Source: an uncultured Steroidobacter sp.
Lineage (GTDB): Bacteria > Pseudomonadota > Gammaproteobacteria > Steroidobacterales > Steroidobacteraceae
Assembly (NCBI GenBank): GCA_946478975.1
Contig: CAMLEO010000038.1
Location: 1 to 34,908, forward strand
Direction of reading: 5' to 3'
Length of the DNA stretch: 34,908 bases
Within the stretch, counting starts at the first letter, position 1. Each line of letters opens with the position of its first letter. The notes under the pieces are model-generated. The model made no database searches. It saw nothing but the letters and a program-made list of their open reading frames with translations, and was not told where the DNA came from. Both the position numbers and the translations under genes were made by a program. Below, one piece after another: positions 9,193 to 16,491 of this stretch.

Positions 9193-11483
9193 ACGACTTC
9201 CGCCTCGGCGGCGATGATATCGATGGTGGCCTGCCGCTCTCCCAAACGCGGATGCGTGGCCTTGATGCGAAGGGTGCCGGGCTGCTCGCCGGCGCGAATC
9301 CACACCGCGCCGATGCCTCCGACCAGTACGAACGGATTGTCACCAATGATTTCGCCGGGACCGTCGAGCGTGAGTGTGATCGGCTCGTTCGCCAGCGGCC
9401 GCACGTTGCCGAACTGATCGGTCACGCGAAACACCAATCGCGTGCAGTCTGCGCCGTCGGCCATGAGAGAAGTCGCGTCGGCAGCGAGCACCAGTTGTTT
9501 GTCGATGCCGTCGCCGGCGTACTGCTTGACGATCACGCGCTGGCTGCCGATGTAACCTTCGATGCGCAGGTCGCCCCAGTCCTCGACGGCGTCCTGCATG
9601 TTGAATACGAAGGGCGGATATGTCAGATGCGCGAACTGCTGACGATCGGGACCGCCTTCGCGAATCAGTTTGTCACGAACGTAGATCTTCAGCTGCTCGC
9701 AGTTGGAGCACACCACCAGCGTGATGAGTCCGCCGGCCTGGTCGCTCGGCGACCAGTGAATGGCCGGCTCGACCACGATCTCTTCCGACGGCGGGCATTG
9801 CGATCGATAGAATCCGGCGGCGCGCTTCGGCTCACGAAAAATGTCGGCAACCCCGTGATAACACAGGCGATCGCCGGAGCCAAAGTCGGCGTGCGTGTTG
9901 TAATCGAAGGCGCACCACGCGATTCCACCGGCATAACGCGCGTCCGATGCGAGCTGGTCGTGCACGCGCGCATGACGCACGACATGCTCGTTGAGGCGAT
10001 CGCCGTTGTCCGTGCTGCGCGTGTTGTACGTGTGACCGGCGAATTCGGTATTCAGATAACGCGGATGATTCGGCGGTTTGAGCGGAAAGCCGAAGTCGTT
10101 CATCGTGAAAACATCTTCCAGCAACTCGGACTCTTGAAACGCGCGGATGCCGCCGGTGGCGCGCGTTGGGTCGAGCTGATGCGCGGTCGCGTTGGTGCGC
10201 GCATAAAAATCGTGATCGTCGCTCGATTCGTTGATGCGCACGCCCCAGAGCACGATCGCGGGATGATTCCAGTCGCGGCGGATCATGCGCCGGACGTTGT
10301 CCACCGCAAGGTCCTTCCAGGCAGCGTCGCCGATGTGCTGCCAGCCGGGCATCTCTTCCAGAACCAGCAGGCCGAGCTCATCGCAGGCATCGAGAAAGTG
10401 ACGGGACTGCGGGTAGTGCGACGTGCGCACGATGTTGCATTTGAAGTCTCGGCGCAGTATCTCCGCATCGCGACGTTGCACGCGAGCCGGCATCGCCGGG
10501 CCGACGAATGGAAACGTTTGATGTCGATTCAGGCCGCGCAGCTTGAGCGGCTTGCCATTGAGCTCGAAGCCATGCTCGGTGAACTGCGCGCTGCGAAATC
10601 CAAAGCGTCGCTCGTCCTGATCCAGAACGTCTGTCCCCTGGAGCAGACGTACTCGCGCTCTATATAAATGCGGCTGTTCCAGGCTCCATAACTGCACCGC
10701 TGGCAAGCGCTCGAAGCGCACCCGGCAGGGCTCCGGTCCATCGGCGCGAACGGCCGACGAGCTCTTGGCCAACATTCGTTGCCCGTCGAACAGTTCCACC
10801 TGCACGCGCAAGTCGGCAGCGGGTTGCCCGTCGTGCTGGAGGAAACAATCCACGTTCAGTCCAGGGTGCTTGCCGAGCACGTCGGTGGGCTGCACGAAAA
10901 TGTTTTCGATGAAGCTGTGCTCGACCACGCGCAGCGAGACTTCGCGATAGATGCCGCCGAAGGTCAGATAGTCGACTTGGTAACCGAAGGGAGGTATGTC
11001 CGACCGCTCGCGCGAGTCGACCTCGACCGCGAGCACATTGTCGCCGCTCGGGTCCAGGTGCGGGGTCAACTCAAAAGAGAAGGGCGTGAAGCCGCCGAGG
11101 TACTCGCCCAGCCGCACGCCGTTGAGCCACACGGTGCTCGCGGTCATCACTCCTTCAAAATCCACGAACACGCGGCGGCCACGGGCTTGGTCCGGCAGCT
11201 TGAAGCGGCGGCGATACAAGGAAATGAACTGATAGCAGTGCTCGTCGAAGCTGTGCCAGGGTGTGCGCACGTTCGCATGCGGGACCGTCACCCGCTGCCA
11301 CTGAGAGTCGTCGAAGGATTTGGCTTCTGCGCCCGCCGGGCGCTCCGGGATGTAGCGCCAGTTTCGATTGAGCGGCAGCACCCGGCGTGCGCCGTTGGCC
11401 GGGGTGGAGGACCGAGCCGCGCGTGGCATGGCCGCGACACCGAGCACGGTGCCGGTCGTCTTGAGGAAGTGACGTCTGTCCAT
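9189..11483 (-). CDS. Tat-exported GH2 glycosidase (beta-galactosidase-like)
   Basis: The 764-residue protein starts MDRRHFLKTTGTVLGVAAMP, a twin-arginine signal, so it acts outside the cytoplasm. Domains in order: GH2 sugar-binding jelly roll (about 35-190), Ig-like domain (190-300), catalytic TIM barrel (300-570) and C-terminal Ig/Big-like domains, including the final filamin-like segment (about 660-764). E419 in WGVRINES is the family acid/base, and E480 in LNTEFAGHTYN the nucleophile. This arrangement resembles beta-galactosidases more than beta-mannosidases or glucuronidases, but the exact sugar is not certain. The start at 11483 is chosen for the Tat signal and an AAGG ribosome site; the frame stays open upstream to 11585 across the promoter. 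Downstream genes (AGE, iolA) overlap by 4 bp each, tying it to inositol and sugar metabolism. Confidence 0.88.
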   Translation of the reverse strand: MDRRHFLKTTGTVLGVAAMPRAARSSTPANGARRVLPLNRNWRYIPERPAGAEAKSFDDSQWQRVTVPHANVRTPWHSFDEHCYQFISLYRRRFKLPDQARGRRVFVDFEGVMTASTVWLNGVRLGEYLGGFTPFSFELTPHLDPSGDNVLAVEVDSRERSDIPPFGYQVDYLTFGGIYREVSLRVVEHSFIENIFVQPTDVLGKHPGLNVDCFLQHDGQPAADLRVQVELFDGQRMLAKSSSAVRADGPEPCRVRFERLPAVQLWSLEQPHLYRARVRLLQGTDVLDQDERRFGFRSAQFTEHGFELNGKPLKLRGLNRHQTFPFVGPAMPARVQRRDAEILRRDFKCNIVRTSHYPQSRHFLDACDELGLLVLEEMPGWQHIGDAAWKDLAVDNVRRMIRRDWNHPAIVLWGVRINESSDDHDFYARTNATAHQLDPTRATGGIRAFQESELLEDVFTMNDFGFPLKPPNHPRYLNTEFAGHTYNTRSTDNGDRLNEHVVRHARVHDQLASDARYAGGIAWCAFDYNTHADFGSGDRLCYHGVADIFREPKRAAGFYRSQCPPSEEIVVEPAIHWSPSDQAGGLITLVVCSNCEQLKIYVRDKLIREGGPDRQQFAHLTYPPFVFNMQDAVEDWGDLRIEGYIGSQRVIVKQYAGDGIDKQLVLAADATSLMADGADCTRLVFRVTDQFGNVRPLANEPITLTLDGPGEIIGDNPFVLVGGIGAVWIRAGEQPGTLRIKATHPRLGERQATIDIIAAEAEVV

Positions 11484-11495
11484 CGCTGGCCTTAA

Positions 11496-11513
11496 GTGGA
11501 ATGAAAATATCAT
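11496..11513. promoter_or_regulatory. Candidate RpiR/IolR operator 3
   Basis: Reads GTGGAAT-GAAA-ATATCAT, the same 7-4-7 layout as operator 4, with one left-arm and two right-arm differences. It lies between the GH2 start and operator 4, 13 bp upstream of the GH2 ATG. Confidence 0.4.
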
Positions 11514-11520
11514 ATATACA

Positions 11521-11538
11521 ATGGAATGATAATTCCAT
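11521..11538. promoter_or_regulatory. Candidate RpiR/IolR operator 4 (perfect palindrome)
   Basis: Reads ATGGAAT-GATA-ATTCCAT, perfect 7-bp arms around 4 bp. Its core 11523-11536 is exactly GGAA-N6-TTCC, the motif reported for the RpiR-type IolR of S. meliloti. It ends 12 bp before the iolC ATG, where a repressor would block transcription or the expected ribosome-binding zone. Confidence 0.7.
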
Positions 11539-11550
11539 AGCATATCGGTC

Positions 11551-13497
11551 ATGGCCCAGATCATCCGCCCGCTCGACCTCATCACCCTCGGCCGTTCCAG
11601 CGTCGATCTCTACGGCCAGCAGATCGGCGGCCGGCTGGAGGACATGGGATCGTTTGCCAAGTCCCTCGGCGGCAGCCCGACCAATACCGCAACCGGAGCG
11701 GCGCGCCTCGGGCTTTCAGCCGGGCTGATCACGCGCGTCGGCGCGGATCACATGGGGCGTTTCATCCGGGAACAACTGGTGCGAGAAGGCGTGGACGTTC
11801 ACGGCGTCATCGACGACCCGGCGCGGCTCACGGCCTTGGTTCTGCTCGGCATCCGCGATCGGCAGAATTTTCCGCTCATCTTCTATCGAGAGAACTGCGC
11901 CGACATGGCGCTGCGCGTTGCCGATCTGGATCGGGCCTGGATCAGCGCCGCCGGCGCGGTGCTCATCAACGGCACGCACCTGTCACAACCGAACGTCTAT
12001 GAAGTGAGCACGACGGCGGCGCGCTGGGCGCGAGAGGCGGGTCGGCGCGTGATCTTCGATATCGATTACCGGCCGGTGCTGTGGAATCTTGCCGGCCGCG
12101 ACATGGGCGAGCAGCGCTTCGTCGCCAATTCGACGGTCACCGCGCGGCTACAGCAGGTGCTGCCGTTGTGCGATCTGATCGTCGGCACCGAAGAAGAAAT
12201 TCACATTCTCGGCGGCTCGACCGATACGTGCGAGGCGCTGCGAACCATTCGTTCGCACACGCCCGCGGTGGTGGTTTGTAAATTGGGCGCGCAGGGCTGC
12301 GTCGCCTTTCCTGGTGACATTCCGGCGCGGCTCGATGCAGGCGTCGTGAGTGCAGGCTTTCCGGTCGAAGTGTTCAACGTGCTCGGCGCGGGCGATGCAT
12401 TCATGGCGGGTTTTCTGCGTGGCTGGCTCAAGGGCGAGCCGATCGAGCGTTGCTGCGAATGGGCGAACGCTTGCGGCGCCATCGTGGTGTCGCGCCATGG
12501 CTGTGCGCCGGCGATGCCCACCTGGCAGGAATTGCAGCAGTTTCTTGCAAACAAACAGCGGCCCTGGCGTCTGCGCGAAGACGTCGGGCTGGAACAATTG
12601 CATTGGTCGACGACGCGCGCACGCGAGTACGACGAGCTGACCGTGCTCGCCATCGATCATCGCAGTCAATTCGACGATCTCGCGACACAGGCGAGTCTCG
12701 CTCCGGCTGAGATTGCCGAGCGCATCTCAACTTTCAAATCGCTCGCGTTCGAGGCGATCGATGAGGTGGCCGCCGGCGATGCGCGATTCGGTGTGTTGCT
12801 CGATGGGCGATACGGATTCGATGCGCTGGTTCGTGCGGCGGATCGGCCGTACTGGATCGGGCGCCCGATCGAAGTTCCCAAGTCGCGGCCGTTGGAATTC
12901 GAAGGTGCCGCGGACGTCGCGACCGAACTGCTCGAATGGCCCGTCAATCACGTGGTCAAGTGTTTGGTGCATTACCACCCGGATGACGACGTGGAACTGC
13001 GCGCCCGGCAGGAGCGCCAGCTGCTGCGTCTCTTCGATGCCTGCCGAAAGACCCAGCATGAGTTGCTGGTCGAAGTGATCGTGCCAGCGGGCAAACCCAT
13101 TGCCGCGGACACGGTCGCGCTGGCAATGCGACGGTTCTATGGCCTCGGCGTACGGCCGGACTGGTGGAAGCTGGAGCCGGCGACCGACGGCGCCGCCTGG
13201 CGTCACATTCAGGCCGCCATCGATGCATGCGATCCGCGCTGTCGCGGGGTGTTGCTGCTCGGTTTGTCGGTTCCCGAGGCGGAGCTGATTCGCTCCTTCG
13301 AAAGCGCCGCGCCATTCGCGGTCGTCAAAGGCTTCGCCGTGGGGCGCACGATTTTTCAGGACGTTGCACGCGATTGGTTCGCCGGGCGCTGTACCGACGC
13401 GCAGGCGATCGCGGCGCTGGCCAGCAGGCTGCACCGCCTGGTCATGGCCTGGCGGGCGGCGCGTGCGGCGGCGACAGGGGTTGATCGATCAATGTGA
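11551..13497 (+). CDS. iolC: 5-dehydro-2-deoxygluconokinase fused to DUF2090 aldolase domain
   Basis: The 648-residue protein has two parts. Residues 1-325 are a PfkB kinase: LDLITLGRSSVDLYGQQ is the IolC opening, GSPTNTATGAARLG the sugar-binding segment, and LGAGDAFMAGFLRGW holds the catalytic base D282. Residues about 340-648 are a DUF2090 domain, commonly fused to IolC in proteobacteria and assigned as 5-dehydro-2-deoxyphosphogluconate aldolase. Its lysine-containing segments VVKCLVHYHPDD and PDWWKLEP fit a class I-like aldolase. The fusion would phosphorylate 2-deoxy-5-keto-gluconate and cleave it to DHAP and malonic semialdehyde, replacing separate IolC and IolJ. No Shine-Dalgarno sequence precedes the ATG, but the N-terminus aligns with the family. 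It is the first gene of the long plus-strand operon. Confidence 0.93.
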   Translation: MAQIIRPLDLITLGRSSVDLYGQQIGGRLEDMGSFAKSLGGSPTNTATGAARLGLSAGLITRVGADHMGRFIREQLVREGVDVHGVIDDPARLTALVLLGIRDRQNFPLIFYRENCADMALRVADLDRAWISAAGAVLINGTHLSQPNVYEVSTTAARWAREAGRRVIFDIDYRPVLWNLAGRDMGEQRFVANSTVTARLQQVLPLCDLIVGTEEEIHILGGSTDTCEALRTIRSHTPAVVVCKLGAQGCVAFPGDIPARLDAGVVSAGFPVEVFNVLGAGDAFMAGFLRGWLKGEPIERCCEWANACGAIVVSRHGCAPAMPTWQELQQFLANKQRPWRLREDVGLEQLHWSTTRAREYDELTVLAIDHRSQFDDLATQASLAPAEIAERISTFKSLAFEAIDEVAAGDARFGVLLDGRYGFDALVRAADRPYWIGRPIEVPKSRPLEFEGAADVATELLEWPVNHVVKCLVHYHPDDDVELRARQERQLLRLFDACRKTQHELLVEVIVPAGKPIAADTVALAMRRFYGLGVRPDWWKLEPATDGAAWRHIQAAIDACDPRCRGVLLLGLSVPEAELIRSFESAAPFAVVKGFAVGRTIFQDVARDWFAGRCTDAQAIAALASRLHRLVMAWRAARAAATGVDRSM

Positions 13498-13513
13498 TGG
13501 GGCGGACAGCCCG

Positions 13514-13529
13514 CGGAACAGCCGTTCCG
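13514..13529. promoter_or_regulatory. GGAA-N6-TTCC palindrome ahead of TonB receptor
   Basis: Reads CGGAAC-AGCC-GTTCCG, perfect 6-bp arms around 4 bp; 13515-13528 is an exact GGAA-N6-TTCC. It starts 17 bp after the iolC stop. It may be a further RpiR/IolR operator. A weak terminator hairpin after iolC is the alternative, but no T-run follows. Confidence 0.5.
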
Positions 13530-13541
13530 TGCAATTTAAAT

Positions 13542-13570
13542 TTGGAATGTTTGATTCAAAATGCTATAAC
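13542..13570 (+). promoter_or_regulatory. Putative promoter with overlapping inverted repeat
   Basis: TTGGAA (13542-13547) and TATAAC (13565-13570) are separated by 17 bp and resemble sigma-70 -35 and -10 boxes. The -35 lies in an imperfect inverted repeat, TTGGAAT-GTTTG-ATTCAAA (13542-13560, 6 of 7 arm bases paired), so a repressor bound there would cover the promoter. This would give the receptor and glycosidases a promoter separate from that of iolC. Confidence 0.5.
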
Positions 13571-13631
13571 CTGGAATAAATGAATCGCGGTCCGGCGACC
13601 GCGGCCAGGTATGGGGTCAGGCGTTCTTTTG

Positions 13632-13648
13632 ACGTGGCCAGGCCACGT
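13632..13648 (+). other. Hairpin in the TonB receptor leader
   Basis: ACGTGGCC-A-GGCCACGT is a perfect 8-bp inverted repeat with a 1-base centre. In RNA it could fold as a 6-bp stem with a CCAGG loop. It ends two bases before the ribosome-binding site at 13651, so it could affect translation or mRNA stability, or bind a dimeric protein as DNA. No function is established. Confidence 0.5.
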
Positions 13649-13663
13649 AAGGGGAGAGAACAG

Positions 13664-16471
13664 ATGAAACCAAAGAATTATCGGTCAGCCTTGCTGCTGG
13701 CAGCGTCGCTGGCACCCGTGGTTGGATTTGCTGCCGACGCGGCATCCGGCAAATCCGGCCGCACCGACGTGGCCTCGGCGACCCTCGAAGAAATCGTGGT
13801 CGTCTCGGACCGTTACGAAGCCACCGACCTGCAGCTGAAATCGCCCAACACCACCAGCGTGTTGTCGGCCGAAGACCTGGACAACAGCGCAGTTCGCAAC
13901 GTCGCCGAAGCACTCGGCATGCTGCCCGGCGTGAACGTGGTGAACACGTCGACCGCCGGATTTGTCGGCGGCATCAGCGATGCCGCGCGCGGGCAGGGCC
14001 AGTATGTTTCATTGCGCGGCTTGAACGGCGAATACAACGTCAACCTCATCAATGGCATGGAGGTCGCGCAGTCTTCACCGCACAGCCGCCAGGTCAAGCT
14101 GAGCCTGCTGCCGCCCTCGGGCCTGAAGACCATCGTTCTGAATAAAACATCGTTCGCCGACATGGACGGTGATGCCATCGGCGGCACTGTCGATTTCCGT
14201 ACGCCGACCGGCTTCGACTTCGACCAGACGCACAACAGTGTGATGATCGGCGGTTTGTTCGATGGCCGCGCCCACGACTACGGCAAGAACAACGACGGCT
14301 ACGGTTACACCATCCATACCGAAACAGCCCGCCGTTTCGGTGCCAACGGCGACTTTGCCATTTACGCGAGCGCGTATTACGACGAGCGCAACTATGCAGC
14401 GAGCGCACTCGGCGGCGCCAGCGAATCGACCTGTTGTGACAACGGCTGGTCGTTCGCCCGGTTCACTGCCGACGGCAGCAATCCGGATGGCGTCGATCCC
14501 GAGCGCAATCTGCAGCTCAACGCCATGAATGTCGGCGCCTCCTCAGGGCTCGACAAACGTTACGGTGGCAACGTTTCGCTCGACTGGAGCATGAACGAAA
14601 ACACGTACGCGTACTTCCGCGGCAGCTTTGCTCGCATTAATTCTCGTGAGGACAATCGCTGGTCACAAATCGTCGCCATGAACGTCGCGAAAGACGCGGA
14701 CAGCGGCGCAGCGCAGATCGGCACGAGTGGCCTCTATCAGCCGGTGCTCAACGGCATCTCGACGCGCTACTGGTACGAGACCAATCCGGAAACGGCGACG
14801 CTGCACACCGCGCAGATGGGTTTCGACAGCAAGCACGGGCGTTGGACGTTCTCGCCCAACGTGTTCTACACCTGGGGCAGCAACGATCGACCGAATCACA
14901 TCGAAATCTCTGCTCGCAACAATTCCGTGCAGGGCGGCGGCATCACCGACGATGGCTTCCCTTACGGCCGGTCGACGTTCTTCAGTTACGACAGCGAGCA
15001 TTTCCCGGTACCAAACTTCACGCCGGCGATGCTGGCGTCCATGAACAACCTGCTCAATCTGCCCGCGAACGATCGCGGCGAAGTCACGCGTTCGACCAGC
15101 GACCAGACCAAGAGCGGCGCGCGCTTCGATGTGCGCTATGAGATGGGCGAGGGCGCGATGCAGTTCGTGAAGTTCGGCGGCAAGTTCGTGCACGCCTCGC
15201 GCGATGTCACCTGGCGCGACTGGACGGTCCCGGGCCGCATCGAAACCACCGCCACCGGCTATCAGCGCTTCGGCGATCTGCCGATCTGGAGCACCTCTTA
15301 TCGACCAGTGTTTCCGGGGAAGTATTCGTGGCCGGATCCGGACGTCAACCAGAGCGCGCTGTTCTCCTATTTCCAGGGCCAGTTCCGCGACGAATATCTC
15401 GACACCTGCGGTTCGAACGACATCAACAATTTCAACTGCAACACCGAGAAGGCGACCGAAGACGTTTCGGCGCTGTATGCCATGACGCAGTTCAACGTCG
15501 GCAACTGGGAATTCATTCCCGGCGTGCGTTACGAGCACACCGATGTCGACAACACCTTCTGGATCACGCCGTTCGATGCCGACGGCAACGAGCTGGTCGG
15601 CAGCTTCAACAAAACCTCCGGCTCGTTCGATGAAGTGCTGCCGAGCGTTTTTGCCAACTATCGGCCCGACTCGCGCACGGTGTATCGCGCCGGCATCTGG
15701 CGCAGTTACACGCGTCCGCCGTTCGATCAATTGGGCGGCGGCGGCTCGACCTCACATTCGGCCAACGGCGTGACGACCATTTCGCGCGGCAATCCCAATC
15801 TCAAAGCGATCACGTCGACCAACTATGACGTGTCCGGCGAGTGGGATTGGGATACCGGCACGCACCTGATGCTGAGCGGCTTTTATAAGAAGCTGCAACA
15901 CGTCATCAATGATTCCGAGAACACGCTGGAGCAGGTCGGTACGGGCACCGGCGTCATCATTTCACAACCGGTCAACGGCAACGACGGCAAGGTGTACGGC
16001 CTGGAGCTCGCGGCCCGGCAGGTGTTCAAGTTCCTGCCGCAGCCGTTCGATGGCCTGGGCGTCAGCACGGTGATCAGTCGTCAGTACACCTCGGTCGATC
16101 TCGGCGATCCGACGCTCTCGAACGACGAGCGCATCCTGAACGTGCCCGACTGGCTGGCGAACGTCGAAGTGTTTTATACGCAGGGCGGGCTCTCGCTCGG
16201 CGTCACCTACAGCTACAGCGGTGCGTTCATCGAGAAGTACGATTACATCGATCAGCCAGGCAACTGGGATGACTTGTGGCAGCGTGCGCGCCGGCGTGTG
16301 GATATGCACGCAGGTTACGACTTCCAGTCCGGCCTGTCGGTGGACCTGTCGCTCGGCAACATACTGAAAGATTATATCTACTGGTCTCACATCGGCCGCG
16401 ACAGCCTGGCCATCTCGGACGTGATCGATTCCGGCATCACTGGCAGGCTGACGACAACGTATAAGTTTTAA
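13664..16471 (+). CDS. TonB-dependent outer-membrane receptor
   Basis: The 935-residue receptor begins with a Sec signal (residues 1-24, ending VGFAADA), then a TonB-box-like LEEIVVVSD (41-49), a plug domain (about 55-190, with TTSVLSAEDLDNSAVRNVAEALGMLPGVNV and GDAIGGTVDFRTP) and a beta-barrel that ends in an aromatic residue (TYKF). It has the style of the large Xanthomonas/Caulobacter carbohydrate receptors and lacks an STN signalling domain. It should import oligosaccharides or glycolipid fragments across the outer membrane. The ATG at 13664 is chosen over an upstream in-frame ATG at 13580 because it gives a clean signal peptide and a strong ribosome site. It directly precedes the two alpha-mannosidase genes, so a mannose- and/or inositol-containing glycan is the likely cargo. 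Confidence 0.9.
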   Translation: MKPKNYRSALLLAASLAPVVGFAADAASGKSGRTDVASATLEEIVVVSDRYEATDLQLKSPNTTSVLSAEDLDNSAVRNVAEALGMLPGVNVVNTSTAGFVGGISDAARGQGQYVSLRGLNGEYNVNLINGMEVAQSSPHSRQVKLSLLPPSGLKTIVLNKTSFADMDGDAIGGTVDFRTPTGFDFDQTHNSVMIGGLFDGRAHDYGKNNDGYGYTIHTETARRFGANGDFAIYASAYYDERNYAASALGGASESTCCDNGWSFARFTADGSNPDGVDPERNLQLNAMNVGASSGLDKRYGGNVSLDWSMNENTYAYFRGSFARINSREDNRWSQIVAMNVAKDADSGAAQIGTSGLYQPVLNGISTRYWYETNPETATLHTAQMGFDSKHGRWTFSPNVFYTWGSNDRPNHIEISARNNSVQGGGITDDGFPYGRSTFFSYDSEHFPVPNFTPAMLASMNNLLNLPANDRGEVTRSTSDQTKSGARFDVRYEMGEGAMQFVKFGGKFVHASRDVTWRDWTVPGRIETTATGYQRFGDLPIWSTSYRPVFPGKYSWPDPDVNQSALFSYFQGQFRDEYLDTCGSNDINNFNCNTEKATEDVSALYAMTQFNVGNWEFIPGVRYEHTDVDNTFWITPFDADGNELVGSFNKTSGSFDEVLPSVFANYRPDSRTVYRAGIWRSYTRPPFDQLGGGGSTSHSANGVTTISRGNPNLKAITSTNYDVSGEWDWDTGTHLMLSGFYKKLQHVINDSENTLEQVGTGTGVIISQPVNGNDGKVYGLELAARQVFKFLPQPFDGLGVSTVISRQYTSVDLGDPTLSNDERILNVPDWLANVEVFYTQGGLSLGVTYSYSGAFIEKYDYIDQPGNWDDLWQRARRRVDMHAGYDFQSGLSVDLSLGNILKDYIYWSHIGRDSLAISDVIDSGITGRLTTTYKF

Positions 16472-16491
16472 CCGTCCCCCCGAAGGCGACA

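Larger units (their letters stand above)
11484..11550. promoter_or_regulatory. Divergent promoter region GH2 operon <-> iolC operon
   Basis: This 67-bp AT-rich gap is shared by two divergent operons. It contains two inverted repeats (11496-11513 and 11521-11538, centres 25 bp apart). For the iolC direction TATACA at 11515-11520 could be a -10 with a weak TTAAGT -35 at 11492-11497, which would put the start site inside the palindrome; this is tentative. No Shine-Dalgarno sequence is visible ahead of iolC. Confidence 0.7.
13498..13663 (+). promoter_or_regulatory. Leader/promoter region of the TonB receptor
   Basis: This 166-bp gap has no convincing gene. In order it holds a GGAA-N6-TTCC palindrome (13514-13529), an AT-rich promoter-like segment with a second inverted repeat (13541-13570), a compact GC-rich hairpin (13632-13648) and a strong GGGGAGAG ribosome site (13651-13658) ahead of the receptor ATG at 13664. 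Confidence 0.65.

Noticed and set aside
8068..10667. Long plus-strand frames (8068-9417 and 9252-10667) opposite the AGE and GH2 genes
   Set aside because: No family features. They mirror the codon periodicity of the genuine minus-strand genes.
11484..11585. Upstream extension of GH2 to 11585
   Set aside because: It crosses the operator region and the iolC start, and adds 34 residues before a clear Tat signal at MDRRHFLK.
14663..15730. 355-residue minus-strand frame inside the TonB receptor
   Set aside because: It is a shadow of the receptor barrel, with no motif or ribosome site.
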